From positions 11,601,001-11,665,000 of the forward strand of contig CM061099.1 of NCBI GenBank assembly GCA_030770545.1: a stretch of 64,000 bases of DNA. Reading direction: 5' to 3'. Positions within the stretch are counted from its first letter, which is position 1. Each line of letters begins with the position of its first letter. Both the position numbers and the translations under genes were made by a program. Below are positions 50,090-63,730 of this stretch, piece by piece. A model generated the notes under the pieces. The model searched no databases, had not been told where the DNA came from, and saw only the letters and a list, made by a program, of their open reading frames with translations. The DNA comes from Macropodus opercularis (lineage: Eukaryota > Chordata > Actinopteri > Anabantiformes > Osphronemidae).

Positions 50090-50220
50090 CTTGCGACAGT
50101 CTTCCGTAGTAAAGCTCCTGTCTTACCTAAGGATTAGATGGATCAGACATTGATTGACAGCTCCTCCTTTTTCCGCCTCCCCCTCCTACTGGCTCCTCGA
50201 GCAGCGCCGTGCTTGGGGTT
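50090..50220. promoter_or_regulatory. enhancer-like segment with exact PBX-MEIS site
   Basis: TGATTGACAG at 50151-50160 is an exact match to the composite PBX-MEIS/PREP decamer. It lies in unique sequence next to ATTAGATGGATCAGA. These cofactors act with HOX proteins at developmental enhancers. The role here is inferred. Confidence 0.4.
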
Positions 50221-51289
50221 ACGGAAGAACACAGAGAGGACACCATGACTACAACACACCCCAAAGGGACTGTTCAAACACGAGGTCTACCTGAATTTGT
50301 GTATCGTGTGTGTCTGACTGCGCGTGTCTGTGCAAATGGCTGCGCTGGGTGCGCATGTGTTTGCCCGTGTGCGTTTATATATGTACAGTATGTATATGTG
50401 AGAGTCCGCGTGTTGGTAAAGGAAGATGAAAGGTGTGTGTTGAGCCCTGCTGTCAGCCCCTGCCATGTTTTACAGCCCGTCTGCTCGGCGCAGTGATTAG
50501 AGCTGTCGACTCTGATGTGATGACATGGGCTGAAACCACAGCAGGAGACTAAGAGAGGGCGAAAGAAAGGCAGCGAGCGGCGGTTTGAGGGTCAGGTGGA
50601 GATCAGAGAGAAAGTTTCAGATGGAGGGTTTAAGAGAGAGAGAGATGACCTTGACAGCAACGGCAGCAGCAGCTCGTAAAGGTGTGGGCTGCCCCTGGAC
50701 CTGCAGCCTCCAGGTGAGACGGACAAGTCGCTACCTGTCACCGTGACCCTGTTAGCCCACCCATCGCTTCATGAAAGCCGGCGTACGGGAACATCTGGAA
50801 TGGAAGCGTAACAAACAACACGGATGATATACGGATATACAGGCTCTGCACTTTGTAAGTGTATTACAGATTCCAAGACGGCCATAAAAGAGAAGAGACG
50901 CAGATTTTATTCCTGAGGTTTATGAGGCCCCACTTCAGAATCTCAAAGAAGTCATACACTGTACATAGTTGCTGACATGTCTTCAAATGTGCGTGCGCTA
51001 CATGTTCCCCTCCCCTCTCTTTCACCTTTAGCGCGCCCCATTTCCACATGTTCTTAATCGGGCCAGAGGGAGGAACGAAGGAATCAACGGGGGGGAGCGC
51101 TACTCAGGCCTGTTTGGGTTCAGTGTCTGCTCCTGCTCTAATAGAGGATAAATAAACACTGCTCTGTTCTGAGGTGCACAGCTACACACAGACACACACA
51201 CACACACACAGCCCACCTTCTGGTTGTGTGGCCAGTCAAAGCTAATACAGCAGAAAATGGCTTGCTCCCCTGTCCTCCCCATGTGCCGG

Positions 51290-51520
51290 CGCTGTCATTA
51301 CTGGAGCCTAATAAGGCCCAGATGCCTAATATTGGACGTAATCTGTCAGAATAGTTTTGTTTATGTAATTTAATTTTTCCAAGCAGTTGTTTCCAATTAG
51401 GTTGTTTAAAAGTTTTAATTGAATTAAATGGGAGATATCTACATAAAGTGAAATGGCAAAAAATCAGGACCAAGGCCAGAGTAGACATGTGGGAATCATG
51501 CTGTTTAGTGTGTGTGTGTC

Positions 51521-51552
<32 letters not shown>

Positions 51553-51720
51553 TACATTTGCACCATGATACATACCTATCATTACAGCTTTCCCATTATT
51601 GTCAAGCCTCTCAGAAGTGAGTGCTGTAGCATCTATGGTAATTACGACGTTATGAGGTGGCAATTACATTGAAATGTGTTTGACTGTCAAACGCCCACTA
51701 CAACGACATGTCAGCCTGCT
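51290..51720. promoter_or_regulatory. enhancer-like unique segment interrupted by a GT repeat
   Basis: The left part (51290-51460) carries several TAAT/AATTA words and the near-palindrome TTTAATTGAATTAAA. The right part (51630-51720) carries GGTAATTACG, GGCAATTACA and a perfect inverted repeat TTTGAC-T-GTCAAA (about 51679-51691), which holds two TALE-type TGACAG-like half-sites. A (GT)n tract at 51508-51552 separates them. Confidence 0.3.
51508..51552. repeat. (GT)n microsatellite
   Basis: GT tract with TCTGTGA interruption. Confidence 0.9.
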
Positions 51721-53591
51721 AAAACGAGCATAAATGGTTGAAATGGAGAGAATGAAAGAAATAATATTGAGTGACTGCTAAGAAACTGACACAGAGAAAA
51801 TTCTAGGTGTGAAATAAAGAGCTCTGCTTTGTGAAAGGTCCATGAGCAAGTAATCACCTTTGGTTATGACACAGACCAACCACAACATTATATCCTCCTG
51901 TTGGTTTTTACCGGGGTGAGAAAAATCAGAAGGCTGCCCGTGATGGACAGGTGACGGAGGGAATTGCCGCTTGCTGCGTGTGGGACAGCACAGCCACAGA
52001 GCAGAGCCCACGCTGACCCACGTCCACCGCAGCGCTGGGGGTGGATTTACCACAGTTACCACACTCACCTGTCCAGCGTTGTACTGAAACTGTGAAATTT
52101 GATTTAGTATCTCATTAAATATTGCATAGATGCATGATCATATTCGCTGCCTGATCACTGGTCAGTAACATCATCATCATCATTCTCTTATAGATACTAC
52201 GTTGTGACAGTTTGGGAGGATATATGTAGCATTTCTAGCATTTCTAATAATTCTCCTGTGTAGCCACAAGGGGCACATGTGAGTGAACTGAAATGAAGCC
52301 TCCTCTCTTCTGCTCAGGCCTCAGGACTGCACAGCCCAGCCGGTGGAGCCCCTCCGTTAAGCTGGAGGCCGCACCGTCGAACGTGCACGTCTCTGTTTAT
52401 TTGGCACCTTCGCACTGAAAGTATGAACGGGCTGCCAGATTACAGCTGAGGGCTTTGGGAGTGGTGGTGGGTAAGTGGTGTGTTGTTGATGTGTGGGGTT
52501 AAATATCCAGAAGAAAGAAAAAGCGAGTGCGTGTTAAAAAGCATTCCAGAGGAAAAAAAAAAGAAAAAAGCGGGAAGCGGGGGGAAAGCGAGAGACAAGG
52601 ATCCCTTCAGCAGACAGGGCAGTGTTGCGTGACTGGCGATTCATAAACACATGCGCGCACACGTGTGCCGTGGACATCGCCTTGCTATGAATTGTGCGCT
52701 GATGTGTTTTCTCTCACTGGTAACTTTAGTATGGATGATTTAATGCTTAACTGCAATCAGTGTTAAAGCGTTCCACAAGGCTCACTCAGACATAGCTGCT
52801 GTGTGTGTGCGTGCCTCCCCCAGCCATAACAGACTCCTGGGCTGTTTAGAGAGGCTGGCTACAATGCGGAGGACAGATGTGGAAAACCCCTGGCTCTCCA
52901 GACAAGGGCCTCCTTCATCCCTCCTTCTCCCTGCCCTTCACTGAGATGGAGGGACGGAGGGATGGAGTTACTGAACTAACTTCCTGGATTACATCAAACA
53001 CCCTTCTGCGAGCAGGGCAGCCCGACCTCCCCCCTCCTCCTCCTCTCTCTATCACTCTCAGCCTCTCTCTTCCTCTTTAGCGAGCCTATCTCTCCATCTT
53101 GCCATCCAGACGTGTGCGCAAACACAGCAGCGTCCGGTTCTGTCTACTCCACTGAAACACAGGCCCGTATGGCCTTTTTCTGCCGAGGTGCGTCTGCATG
53201 TACCGTGTGTCTGTGTATGACTCTGTCTACATCACCAGAGTTATATACGTTTATAATCTATACAGATGATACAACCAGCAGGAAGAACACAAGTCAAAAA
53301 CACTAAATATACTGTAGACAGAAAAGCGTCGCGCAGAGAAATGTTGCACGCAAGCGGAAGGACGGAGCCCTTTGCTGTTTGGCAGGGATGCTGTAGCTGA
53401 GCGAGTCGAAGCATTAAGCAGCAGGTGTTTGTAGTGTTTAGAAGGCATGGCCAAGGCAGCGAGCTGCAGAGGGCAGTCAGTAGCCACTGAGCCACGGAAC
53501 AAGTTGGGGATAGGGATTGGCTGTTATCTGCCCAGTCGTCTGCAGCTGTATTTACAGCCTTTGTTTGTTGTTCCCTAAGCAGTCGGAGATA

Positions 53592-53629
53592 TGTGTATGT
53601 GTGTGTGTGTGTGTGTGTGAGTGTGTGTT
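53592..53629. repeat. (GT)n microsatellite
   Basis: GT tract with single A interruptions. It accounts for the repetitive part of the 177-codon minus-strand frame that spans it. Confidence 0.9.
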
Positions 53630-56089
53630 TGCTGTTCCCTGTGCGGCCCGGGGAGAACTGGGAATTTTCTGTGTCAGTGCGTCGGAGGATTTTGGCTGGA
53701 GCTTTGTTGATCCTGTCTTTGTTGATCCCGTGTTGTTGTAGTGAGGGGGGCAAGAAGATTGAAGCATTAGCCATGGCAGCCAGGACTTAACCCTCTCCCT
53801 GCAGCCTCTCTGCCTTTACCACACCCCTGAGCCCGGCCGCTGGGCAGGGCCATGCAACCCCTCTGACCAAGTCCCTACTAACTCCCGCATACAAACAGTG
53901 CGAAAATGCTCTTGGTTCCCCTCTTGGTTTTTTGTCATGCTCTCTGAAGCGAGCCAGCTTTCAATTATTGCCCCTCCGGTCCACCCAGGCACCAGTGGCC
54001 AGAGGCTTGTGATGTCGAACGTGTGTGTGAACACTCAGTTTGTTTGTGGCTGTGAGCCAAGCGATGCAGACACCTTTTGCTTGTCTGAGCAGTTAAAAGA
54101 TAGCGAGTTGTGCGGCTGTATGTTGTTATGATTCGAGATAAAGCCTCTGCTTTCATTAAGCTGCACTTTTTCACATCGGATGGGCACCGAGGTCTTGGCA
54201 CAGCGTTTGTGGCATCATAACGAGGCATGCATAGAGCGACCTGTTTCAAATTGAGTAGTTTTCGGGCCTCTGTGAGCTGTGACCTATCCCCCCCTGAGCT
54301 CACGCAGTCCTTATCCTGAGGGTCAGGATAAAGAGCGGTCCATCCAACGTGGAGCGGAGGCTTTAGCTCGCCAGTGTGACCCTACAGTTCCAACCCAGCA
54401 GTGGACGACACACTGCTCTGCTCTGCAGGAAATCCTAATAAGAGCAGAGAAGACAGGGGCAGAAAGTTTTGCACCTTTTGCAGTTTAGGCTGCTGCTTTA
54501 CTGCACTGGAAGTGTGTAGATGTACAGTATGTGTGTGTGTGTATTTGCGTTTAGTGGATGTGAAGACAACACAAAAAGCCTGGAGCTTAGTTTTTTTTCT
54601 TTTTTGCTATACTATACTGTGTGTGTAAAATAATGATGTACAGTTTAATTAAACTCTGACTAGAGGCCAAAGCACAAGTATCCTCCAGGGTTGTCCAGAC
54701 AGGTGCAAGCAGACGTGCATATTTGTGTCTTTCCCCTTCGCCTTTTCATGTTTTGAGGGTTGTCCAGGCTTGTCAAAAGTGTGTTAACACACAATCTTCA
54801 TTTATCACCTTTAAACACATGTTACTGTGTCAAGGAGAGAGTAAGACTGTGTCCAACTAAAATTCCTAACACTCCTGCAGACAGTCGACGACACCTGCAC
54901 TATAAACAACGCTCTCTGACCTACACTAATTTACCTTCTAAGCAATGTGACGTCACTCAGTGATGCCTCTAAACTCAGTCATTTACAACATAGAGCTAAA
55001 TCTTTCTTTCTTTCTGTCTGTCTGTCAGATAGATTCCACCCTTACTGAGAAGTCAGACCAGTGAGTGAGACCAATCAGTATCATTGTAGGCAGGATTAAT
55101 CTGTCATTCAGGAACAGAATAAAAAAGCAATTTTCAGTTTGCGATGGAGTGGATTTGTTGTATATTAATTAAAAAGAAATTGAAAATGTAACTGTCCTGT
55201 TTGCTCTTAAAACTCTTTCTCGTGTTTCTCCTCCGTGAGCAGCAGACCAGAGTCACCTGCAAAGGATCAAAGGGGTGTGAAGGTGCTTATTGTGTGTTAA
55301 CGCTGCTTGCTCGTCCATGTCCTTGGTGAATGGGTGATTGGTTTGAGGCTGCTGGTTGTTCAGCGACACAGACTGTCAGGTTCTGTTGCTGAGTGTATTT
55401 AGAGTCTGGCACAGGCTGATTCTCTTGTTTTGTAGATACCGTTTGCACACTACACTGGTTATGGCTTTATTACATTTGTACTGACTGGTCACAGTGTTGT
55501 GACATGTGACCAGACAGCAAATGTTGTGACTGATGGCATAATAGTAATTATGCTGTGCACCAATGTAACTGTCACAATAATACACCTTCCTATACCACAC
55601 TGCAGCGTGAAATACATTTAATTGTATTATTTCACTCTAAGTTTAAACACCTGCATTAAAGGTGCAACAGGTTGTCAGAAGTAGATGAAACTGCCAAGGC
55701 CATGAACAGCTTTCAGTTCGTTTATGGCTTAATGAATTAATTACTATAAAGGAATATACAGTAGTGGTTACAGAAAATAAAGGCTAATCAAACTGGGGTT
55801 GATTGTGATCCGGTTTTATCATATCTTAGCAGGAAAAAACACTGATGTCCTGGTACTGATACATGATGACACACCGTCATTACCTACTGAGATGCCTGAA
55901 CCCAACTCAGACGTGTCAGCGTTCACAGTAACACCTCTTTCCCACGAGGTCAAAACACGTCTGCTCTGAAAAGGCAGTTCCTGCTAACGGACGGATTCAC
56001 ATGAGGCGCATCCCAATCTGTACAAGTGTTTTAAAATTCCACCCCTGTGCCCCTTTGGAATGATTGCCATTAATCAAACGGCTGTGTTT

Positions 56090-56340
56090 GTATGCCTCCA
56101 GACGGATTGAAGCATGATAAACGGCCTGCCTACGAACTAATTGGACACGCTATGCCGCCGAGCCAGCACCACTGTTCTCCCAGCAGATTTATCAGGCACA
56201 AAATGGACGTCACTTCACCGTAATGCCAGCGATCATAGCACACAAATGATTTTGTTGCTGTAGTATCGCTATCCGGACGAAGACGCCTGGAAGGTGGTGG
56301 GACTGTTGTCAGATTGATGCAATAGTCAAACACTAGTTGA
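56090..56340. promoter_or_regulatory. enhancer-like unique segment
   Basis: About 250 bp of non-repetitive sequence with ACTAATTGGA, GATTTATCA, a CRE-like GACGTCAC (about 56206-56213) and CAAATGATTTTG words. No coding frame is recognised. Judged by texture only. Confidence 0.25.
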
Positions 56341-57070
56341 AGTAAACACCAACTTGCTCCCACGTTTGTTTTTCTTGCCTTTCCTCAGATTTGAACTTGT
56401 GCTGAACTTACTGTATCTTATCCACAGGTCTGGCCAGGTAGCAGACAGGGCGGACGTAGCCATAGCTTACTGGAAAACAATAGTTATATAGATATTATAA
56501 TGTTAGCAGATGTGGTGCAAGGGAAGGGTTCAAGGTTTTGTTTGATCGATTCAGCTTTTGTTGCGAGGTGCAGTAGAAATCCTCATAATATAGTTTACCC
56601 AACAAACGAGCAGCACACAAAGAGAGGTCATTTAAAACTTAATTTGCTATGGAAATATGGATATTAACAAGAGGAAAATAAAACAAAAGACAAGGAAGCA
56701 GAGTGAGATAGTGACGGGGGACCAGATATTAAAAAAGAGAAGGAAGGAAGTTACAGAGAGAACCAGTGTGTGCACTGAGGGCCGTCATGTTGGGGAAGGT
56801 GTGCGTGTGTGTGTGTGTCTCTGTGAAAAAGCAATCACACAAACAAATTAATTAGTCTCCCGCAGCAAAGGGGTTTGATAAATTGAGCCGCTCATCTCTC
56901 CCACCACTTCCTGCCTCCCTCCCTCTCGTTCCCATTCTTACATTTGTTCGTCTCTCACTTCCTCTTTTTTATGCAATAAACATCTCATTACATTGTCCCT
57001 CTTTTAATTGTACTTGTGCATTGTCTGTCGTTTTCCTGTTTTGCATTGTGTGTTAGCTTGACACGCGCAC

Positions 57071-57098
57071 CCACCCACACACACACACACACACACAG
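57071..57098. repeat. (CA)n microsatellite
   Basis: CA tract of about 22 bp preceded by CCCAC units. Confidence 0.85.
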
Positions 57099-57099
57099 C

Positions 57100-57420
57100 G
57101 TATAGGGAGCCCAGTAAAGCTCCTATGATGTTCAGCCTTATTGTCACTCAGCCTGAGCGAGTTATTTTAGCCCCCATGCCACAGAGCTATACTCCATCTG
57201 CATTTCGATTAAGTAATATGCTTTAATTATTCATGTTTTCTGTTTTTATTAAACTACTTTACTGCAATATTATTCCCGCAGTTTGTCAATGGGCACTCTA
57301 TGTACCCATCACCAGGAACAGGAGAGAGCAACTTGAACAACAGAAATATGTAATGGACACACAAAATGTATTCATCAATTATTTTCCCTGTGTGGGTGCT
57401 GGGGGCCACGGAATGAAGAC
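57100..57420. promoter_or_regulatory. enhancer-like unique segment
   Basis: Non-repetitive sequence between two CA tracts, with TTATTGTCAC (SOX-like), GATTAAGTAATATGC and TTTAATTATTCATG words. A 71-codon frame (57233-57448) lies inside but is unrecognised. Confidence 0.3.
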
Positions 57421-57600
57421 TGTGTCTCTATTCAATTATCACACTTAGTCACTGACACACACACACACACACAAGTAGATGCACACACGTAACGTGCACA
57501 GTTGCACACAGAGGCGTTAAGCAGTGTGCACTCATTAAACACTCTCATTATACACAGGAGGAGATCCCTGCAGGTGCAGTTTACCAGAGTTTAGTTCATT

Positions 57601-57636
57601 TCCTGCTCCTCCTCCTCCTCCTCCTCCTCCTCCTCC
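57601..57636. repeat. (CTC)n trinucleotide repeat
   Basis: About ten uninterrupted CTC/TCC units. A short (CCA)n tract follows at about 57752-57770. Confidence 0.95.
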
Positions 57637-60117
57637 CTCTTTATGTCTTATGCCGTCCTCTTCCTGCATTATTTACCTCTCTAACCAACAGCCTAACCCA
57701 GTGGACGTGTGTGATTGTGCGTCCAATGTGAGAAGTGGGGTTTTCCTACACCCCCCACCACCACCACCACATGTAGAAAGACACAAGAGTCTTTTCTAAA
57801 TTTATCTGAGATCAGTGACTTCACACCAGCCGTTTTGTGAAAGTGCTGCAGGTGCATCAACATTTTATAAACCTCACAGGACATAATGGAAATCTAGCAA
57901 ATACCTGAACATGGCAACATCAGATCTTTATCTCTCATTTATTCTGTTTTGCACCTCTCAGTGCTGCTGCCATCTCATTTAAAGGCCTTTCGCAAGTAGA
58001 AACCTGATTATTCACTATGATTCATATGCTAAAGTGAGGGAGTCTCTGAATGGCTGTGGAGCAGTATTATTTTAGGCGGATGAATGTTTCTTTGTGGCAA
58101 ACCTCTCATTTTCTCTGCATGCTCATAGGCTTTCATACTTGCCTGATTGACATGCACACAAAAAAGACCTTTATACCTGACCCATTACAACTTCAGATGA
58201 GCCTGTTCAGAGAGCTTTAGGCCGTTCGCTGTGTGCCACCGAGCGTGTGTGTGTGTGTGCGCGCGCACATTTGAGGATGTGATAATAAGGACAGAGAGCC
58301 CTCTCAGCTGGTGGTGCCGTTCAAATAGTTTTCACTGGACTGTGGCTACCTGAGCTCAGATAGTTCTATAGTCTGTGCCCTGGCAAAACCCTACAACCCC
58401 CAAATTATGCTTTTACATTTTATAATCTTAATGGCAGCAGTGTCCCTCCTGAGGAGAAATGATTTTATGACCTTCAAAGCAAGGAAAAAGACATTTTCAG
58501 AAAGTTATAGATGTACAAAGTATTTGAGTGCAGCAGTGGAGTGTTTTAACTACCATATAATACTTTTTATTGCAATCAAAATGTATTGATTAAAGTTATT
58601 GGGCCAGACAGTTGGAGTTTTTATATTAAGTTCTGGATCGACTTTTATTTCACATATGCTTTGCAGCACATAAAAAAACACAAACTTATAAAACATTATT
58701 ATACTCGTATATACAGAGAAAAGTCCTCATATTCTAAAAGTTAGAGCAGAGTTTTTTTCTGCTACCGTCTGTCTTCATCTTCCTTCCTCAGCAGTGATGT
58801 CATTCATTCGACAAATCCACTGGCCTCTGTTTTATTGGGTTGGTGAAACTGTGTGTGGTTTGTTGTTTTGTGTGAGTGTGTTTGAGTGAACGTAACCTAC
58901 TGTATCCATAAATGTGTCATTCTTATTTATTTCACATTTGCATCACGTAAATATGTTTTAAATAATTAAAAGGGAAAACTGCGTCATGGTTGTTGAAGTG
59001 TAAAGGATCTTCTTTCATGTTTTCATTGCCGTAATATTTTCCTCTCGTAGGAAGCATCGTATTGAATTTGAAAAGTTGGAGACTTCATCATAGACTAAAC
59101 AAATAATGACTTCTCAGATGTCAAAAGAAGATGAAGTTGAATTTCCTGTGGGACCATTTTATTTCCATATTTTTTGGTTTATAATGTGTTGTACAAGGAA
59201 GCAAATCTCTTTGTCTTGACACACAGTCCTGTACAGACACAGGGAATGGACATAAACAGCAGTAATTATGTTCCTGTGCAGAGAAAATACAACCACAGTT
59301 ACATTTGCAGAGAGTGTGATCATAATAGTTTAATGTATTAATATTACCTTAACTACTTCTTTACTGTCTGAAGCGCTGCATTTATTACTGGAAAGTGAGT
59401 TGGTCTAGTGCACAAAGCAAGTTAGTGGTAACAGTTGAAAATGAAGTATTTTAAGTGAATCTTAGTTGCAATCAGTTCCGGTGTAACAAAATGAACATTT
59501 CTTTTGTAGTTCAGACTGAATCCCTGCGCAGCCAGCACCACTGTTCAGCTCCAGTCTGTCAGACCCTCGCTCTCCCTGAGCTTATTGTCACCCATAAGTT
59601 ATTCCTCACCTGTCTCCCTCACCTTGGTATCATCTAATACCTTTTCCACAAAAGCTAAACCCACCAACCCCTCAAGTTCAAAGCAAGAGACACACTTCAC
59701 ATGATGCAATCATTTTACATTGATTGTTCCAGTTCTTACTCGCATTCAGCTGTTTTGGTTCCGTGAGAGACAGCGTCCACAGAATGGCTGATTGAGTGTG
59801 TGTGTGAGGACACAGCATCCCACCAGCGTTTGGATTCTGAAGAACGCCTGACGGTCTTTGCTTAAATGTGATGCAACACTGATGCAGAGCTGTGTGTGTG
59901 TGTGTGTGTCAGACAGTGACTGAGTGAGCGTGTAGGAGTCAGTGCTGACTTTGGTTTGTTGAAAGTTCTTTAACCTGGTGGAAATAATAGGTCTGGTATT
60001 GATGAGGGAGGAAACCCTTTCCACTCTCTACCAGTCATTGTGTGTGTCTGCGTAGGTGAACACAGATGTGTTTGCACATGTGCGTCTGAGTGGCAGGGCT
60101 ACTATCTGTGCCATCTC

Positions 60118-60118
<1 letters not shown>

Positions 60119-60161
<43 letters not shown>
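60119..60161. repeat. (TG)n microsatellite
   Basis: An uninterrupted TG tract of about 43 bp. Confidence 0.95.
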
Positions 60162-60163
<2 letters not shown>

Positions 60164-63100
60164 ATAGAAAATGCCCCACGCTACCGCTGCCTTTGTTTGC
60201 CAAGGACATACATATGCATGAAGCGTGTGTGTGTATGTGTGTGCATGGGGGGTTTACTAATTACTAGATTTCTATCATGAATATGTATGGCCGCATCTTT
60301 TATTATGGGATTGGCTTAAACGCATCACACAGACAGGCGAGTGGCAGAGAGAGGAGAAGCGGGGGTGAGCGCTTGAGAGGGGAGGTGCCTGTTAAAAAAA
60401 AGGTTTTACGCAGCCATAAAATTGACCCGTCAACCTCCACTGTGCTTGTTTTATTTAGCAAATCTGTGCGAAAATAATATGCATGTAACAATATTGTGTT
60501 GACTTATCAGTGTCAACATTTATTAGCAATCAAATGATAAAAAGTTGATGTGGGGCGGACAGTTTGCTTTACTAGTGATTAATTCAGCGTACGGTGGGAA
60601 GCTAATGCCGGCCTGCGTTATTACAGCAGACAGAGTAACATGACGGGCTGGACGTGGGGTTGCCGTCGCGTGTGTATGATGTGTTTACATACTTTAACTA
60701 GTGTAACTGTCCTGAGCGCACAAACAAACTACCTACTATATGTGACACCAACAAGTATAATATAAGGATTAAACCTATATCATATGAAATTACACCATAT
60801 CAAAATATTAGTTTTAATAACGCTCACAGACCGTGTAAACTAGTACATGATTGAAAAATGTACCTTTTTGTGCATAAATCAATATTATGGATATAATGGA
60901 TGGATTTATTACGGATGAACACAAAATGTAGTTGGAAGAGCGTTTGCTGTAATGGTCCTTGTTTGAGTTTTGAAAGTGTACGGTGACTCAACACTGGTCA
61001 AACATTTGCTACATGATCTAGTCGTAGGTGTTCGTGTACACTCTCTGTAAGAATTGGCTGAGGTTACGCTGAAGTGTCTTCGTCCATGTGTCGGCCATTC
61101 GCGAAGCGCGCAGCTTCCTCTCGCGCTTTCCTCTCAGCTTTCTTTCCACTCACACGACGCACAAACGGTCCCAATTTAAACTTACACTCATGCGATCTGA
61201 CATGTATACAAAATACCAGGCATTAAGTATTTTTCCGGCTTGTATTGTTTTTCCACATGGACAAACTCAATTACAAGAGCTGTGGCGTTTGTTGTGCAAA
61301 TCTTTCCGTGTGAGATGTAAGACGATGCAGAGAGAGGCTAATAGGTTATAATTGTACGATAGAGTCGCTCTCACTCACACTGCATTGATTTTGGTATGTT
61401 AATGGACAAATGAAACAAAAGCAGGTAACACCTGTTATCCACCTGCATTGTCTCTGAACTTTTGTCTCCTTTATTCTTTCCATACACTTTCTGCTCTCAC
61501 TTTTGCTCCACCTCCCTCCCTTCCTTTCACCCCAACCCCTGAAATCACACAATCAGAAGACTATGAAAGCTTCTATCTCTCCCTCACCTCCCCTCCTTCC
61601 TGCCCACCCCTCACTGCTTTACCTCTGACAATAGTCTGGCAATCTGAGCAGAGCAAGGGAAATAAAGGAGCAGGACAGTTTTTTAAAGAAGAGAGAATGT
61701 CAACTGTCAGTCTGGCTGTGACGTTGGAATCAGTGTAAGCCATCAAACGTCCATCCTGAGAGAGAGCGGAAAGAGAAAGAGAAAGAGGGTGGTGTGTATT
61801 TATCAAACCTATAAAAGGAACTAAAGGGAAGGAGGGGAGAAAGAAAGGGCAGCACTACTGCACGTTCAGTAAAGGCCTAGTCATCCTTAGTTTGGAGGGT
61901 TTGATTTGTCATTGTATTCCAAAGCTGCTCTCAGCCTCTCTCCACCTCGTGCATGGGCTGATGTGGTGGGTTTGAGTGCGCGAAAGGTCAAAGTCTTTTA
62001 TGCACAGGAGAGGTACCGACTGGTGAGAAAGAGAGAGAGGATAAGAGAACGAGGTGAGCCGGGCCGCTGGTGTTTGCGAGTGTTAACACAGACATCAGAC
62101 GTTCCCAAAAAACGAGAGAGGGCAGCAGGGCGCAGCGGGGCATTAAGCTGGAGAGAAAGAGAGGTTGCAGGAGAGAGCAGAGGAGCAGGAGAGGAAGAGA
62201 GGCGGCCTTGTTTGAAGAGAGCTGTTGAGATAAATCAGTGTGTTTACGTTCTGGAGGAACAAAGTGTTCCGTTGGCAGAAGAGCACTCGACTGTCCGTTT
62301 CCCCTTGGACTGGATTTTACTGGACCCCATTGTGTGTGAGTGTGTGGAGTTCTGTGACAAGACAAGACCTGATCCTGTGCCATTAAAGCATCTGAATATT
62401 TAAGGGATGAGCACATCAATATTAGGACTCAGCGGGAGTGAAATGAAGATATTAACATAAAATATATAACTGTGGTTTCTCCGCAGACTCAAACCACCGG
62501 GAAACACAAGGTCACCGCCTGATTGTACGTCAGGTCTTTCTGACAGCGTTGCATTTGTTGCACACGTTTGTCTGCACCAGAAATGCAGAGGTTTACTAAC
62601 ACATTACCTTACGCTCAGACTTTATTTCTCGCCTTTGTTAGAGGTTTGTGGATAGTGGATAAGAGATCCTCATGCTTTGTGCTGGTGTCAGATGTCAGTA
62701 TATGTTATATAAAAAGCCACTCCACGGCGTCCATGTAAATCGATTGTGGTAAATACTGAGCTGTGGTTAAACACTCAAACCATGACTGCATTGGATCTCA
62801 ATGCCTTTTTTGGTACCTTCGGAAATGTGTCCACGGCACCTCGGTGCTTAGTAGTGTTGAAAACCGTCAAGTGCTGTACTGACGCTGCTGTTTGCACATC
62901 TTTGTGCTCATGCTTTGTCTAAGCTAAATGTTTTCTGCTTAAAATAATATTTTATTGTAGCTTCTTAAATCAACACGATGTTTATACAACCTGTACAAAC
63001 ATTATCATCTTAAGTTACACATTTTGTCCTTAAAAGCCTGTTTGATGATCAGCAAAGTTGAACAAGGCACTTATTAAACTCAGCACCAGGATAAACTGAC

Positions 63101-63344
63101 TTTGTCGTTAATGTTCGCCTACAACGTGAGCAGCGGTAACACACTCACTCGCTCACACACTGTCTTTTTCCGGTCTTACGTCTCGCGCGCGGTGTATCTC
63201 GTCCTGACTCTAACATGTGTGACGCTGCCAAGTGGAGCAGAGCAGCAGTAGCTTGTGATATCAAGGAGACGGCGAGTCCCTCTCATTGTCCTTACATATG
63301 GTTCGCCTATCAGTGTCCAAACTGCCCAGAGCGGAGAGAACCGA

Positions 63345-63368
63345 GGGTCTGGGGGTGGGGCAGAAGGG
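63345..63368 (+). repeat. G-quadruplex-prone sequence
   Basis: Four G-tracts (GGG, GGGGG, GGGG, GGG) separated by loops of 3, 1 and 5 bases fit the standard intramolecular G-quadruplex rule. Confidence 0.55.
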
Positions 63369-63399
63369 ATGAGAGAGAGAGAGAATGATAGCCATTCTG

Positions 63400-63730
63400 C
63401 TTTTATTATCTAGAATGTATCAACTTAATCACAGCTCCATTCTCCCCCAGTCCTCCCCTGGGCTCAGTGGGAGACACTGAAGGAAAATTGGAAAAGTATC
63501 GCTGGGCTGGAGGTAGAGACGAGAGGAGATGGACAGAGCGGGGAGATGGGGGCGTGCAAAGAGTAACTACCACAAAGAGAGGGGCCGAGAGACACCCGGG
63601 AGAGAGAGGAAGAGAGAGAGAGAGAGAGGGATTGGGTTGGGTGGGGGACGAGATAAACCTGTTAATTTTTCATGGCCAGCCGGTCGTAATCACAGTGTTC
63701 AGTGCCCTCAGAGCCTTCGGAGTTGGCCAA
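63400..63730. promoter_or_regulatory. enhancer-like segment at the right edge
   Basis: Two unique patches (63395-63450 with TTATTATCTAGAATGTATC, and 63650-63730 with GAGATAAACCTGTTAATTTTTC) flank a GA-rich stretch. No coding exon is recognised. A low-confidence call from texture. Confidence 0.2.

Noticed and set aside
53241..53774. 177-codon minus-strand frame
   Set aside because: It contains a Thr-His run from the (GT)n tract at 53592-53629 and no conserved motif.
61906..62403. 165-codon plus-strand frame
   Set aside because: Its first half is encoded by GA-rich DNA (Arg/Glu-rich), and the second half is unrecognised. The frame does not begin in a convincing context.
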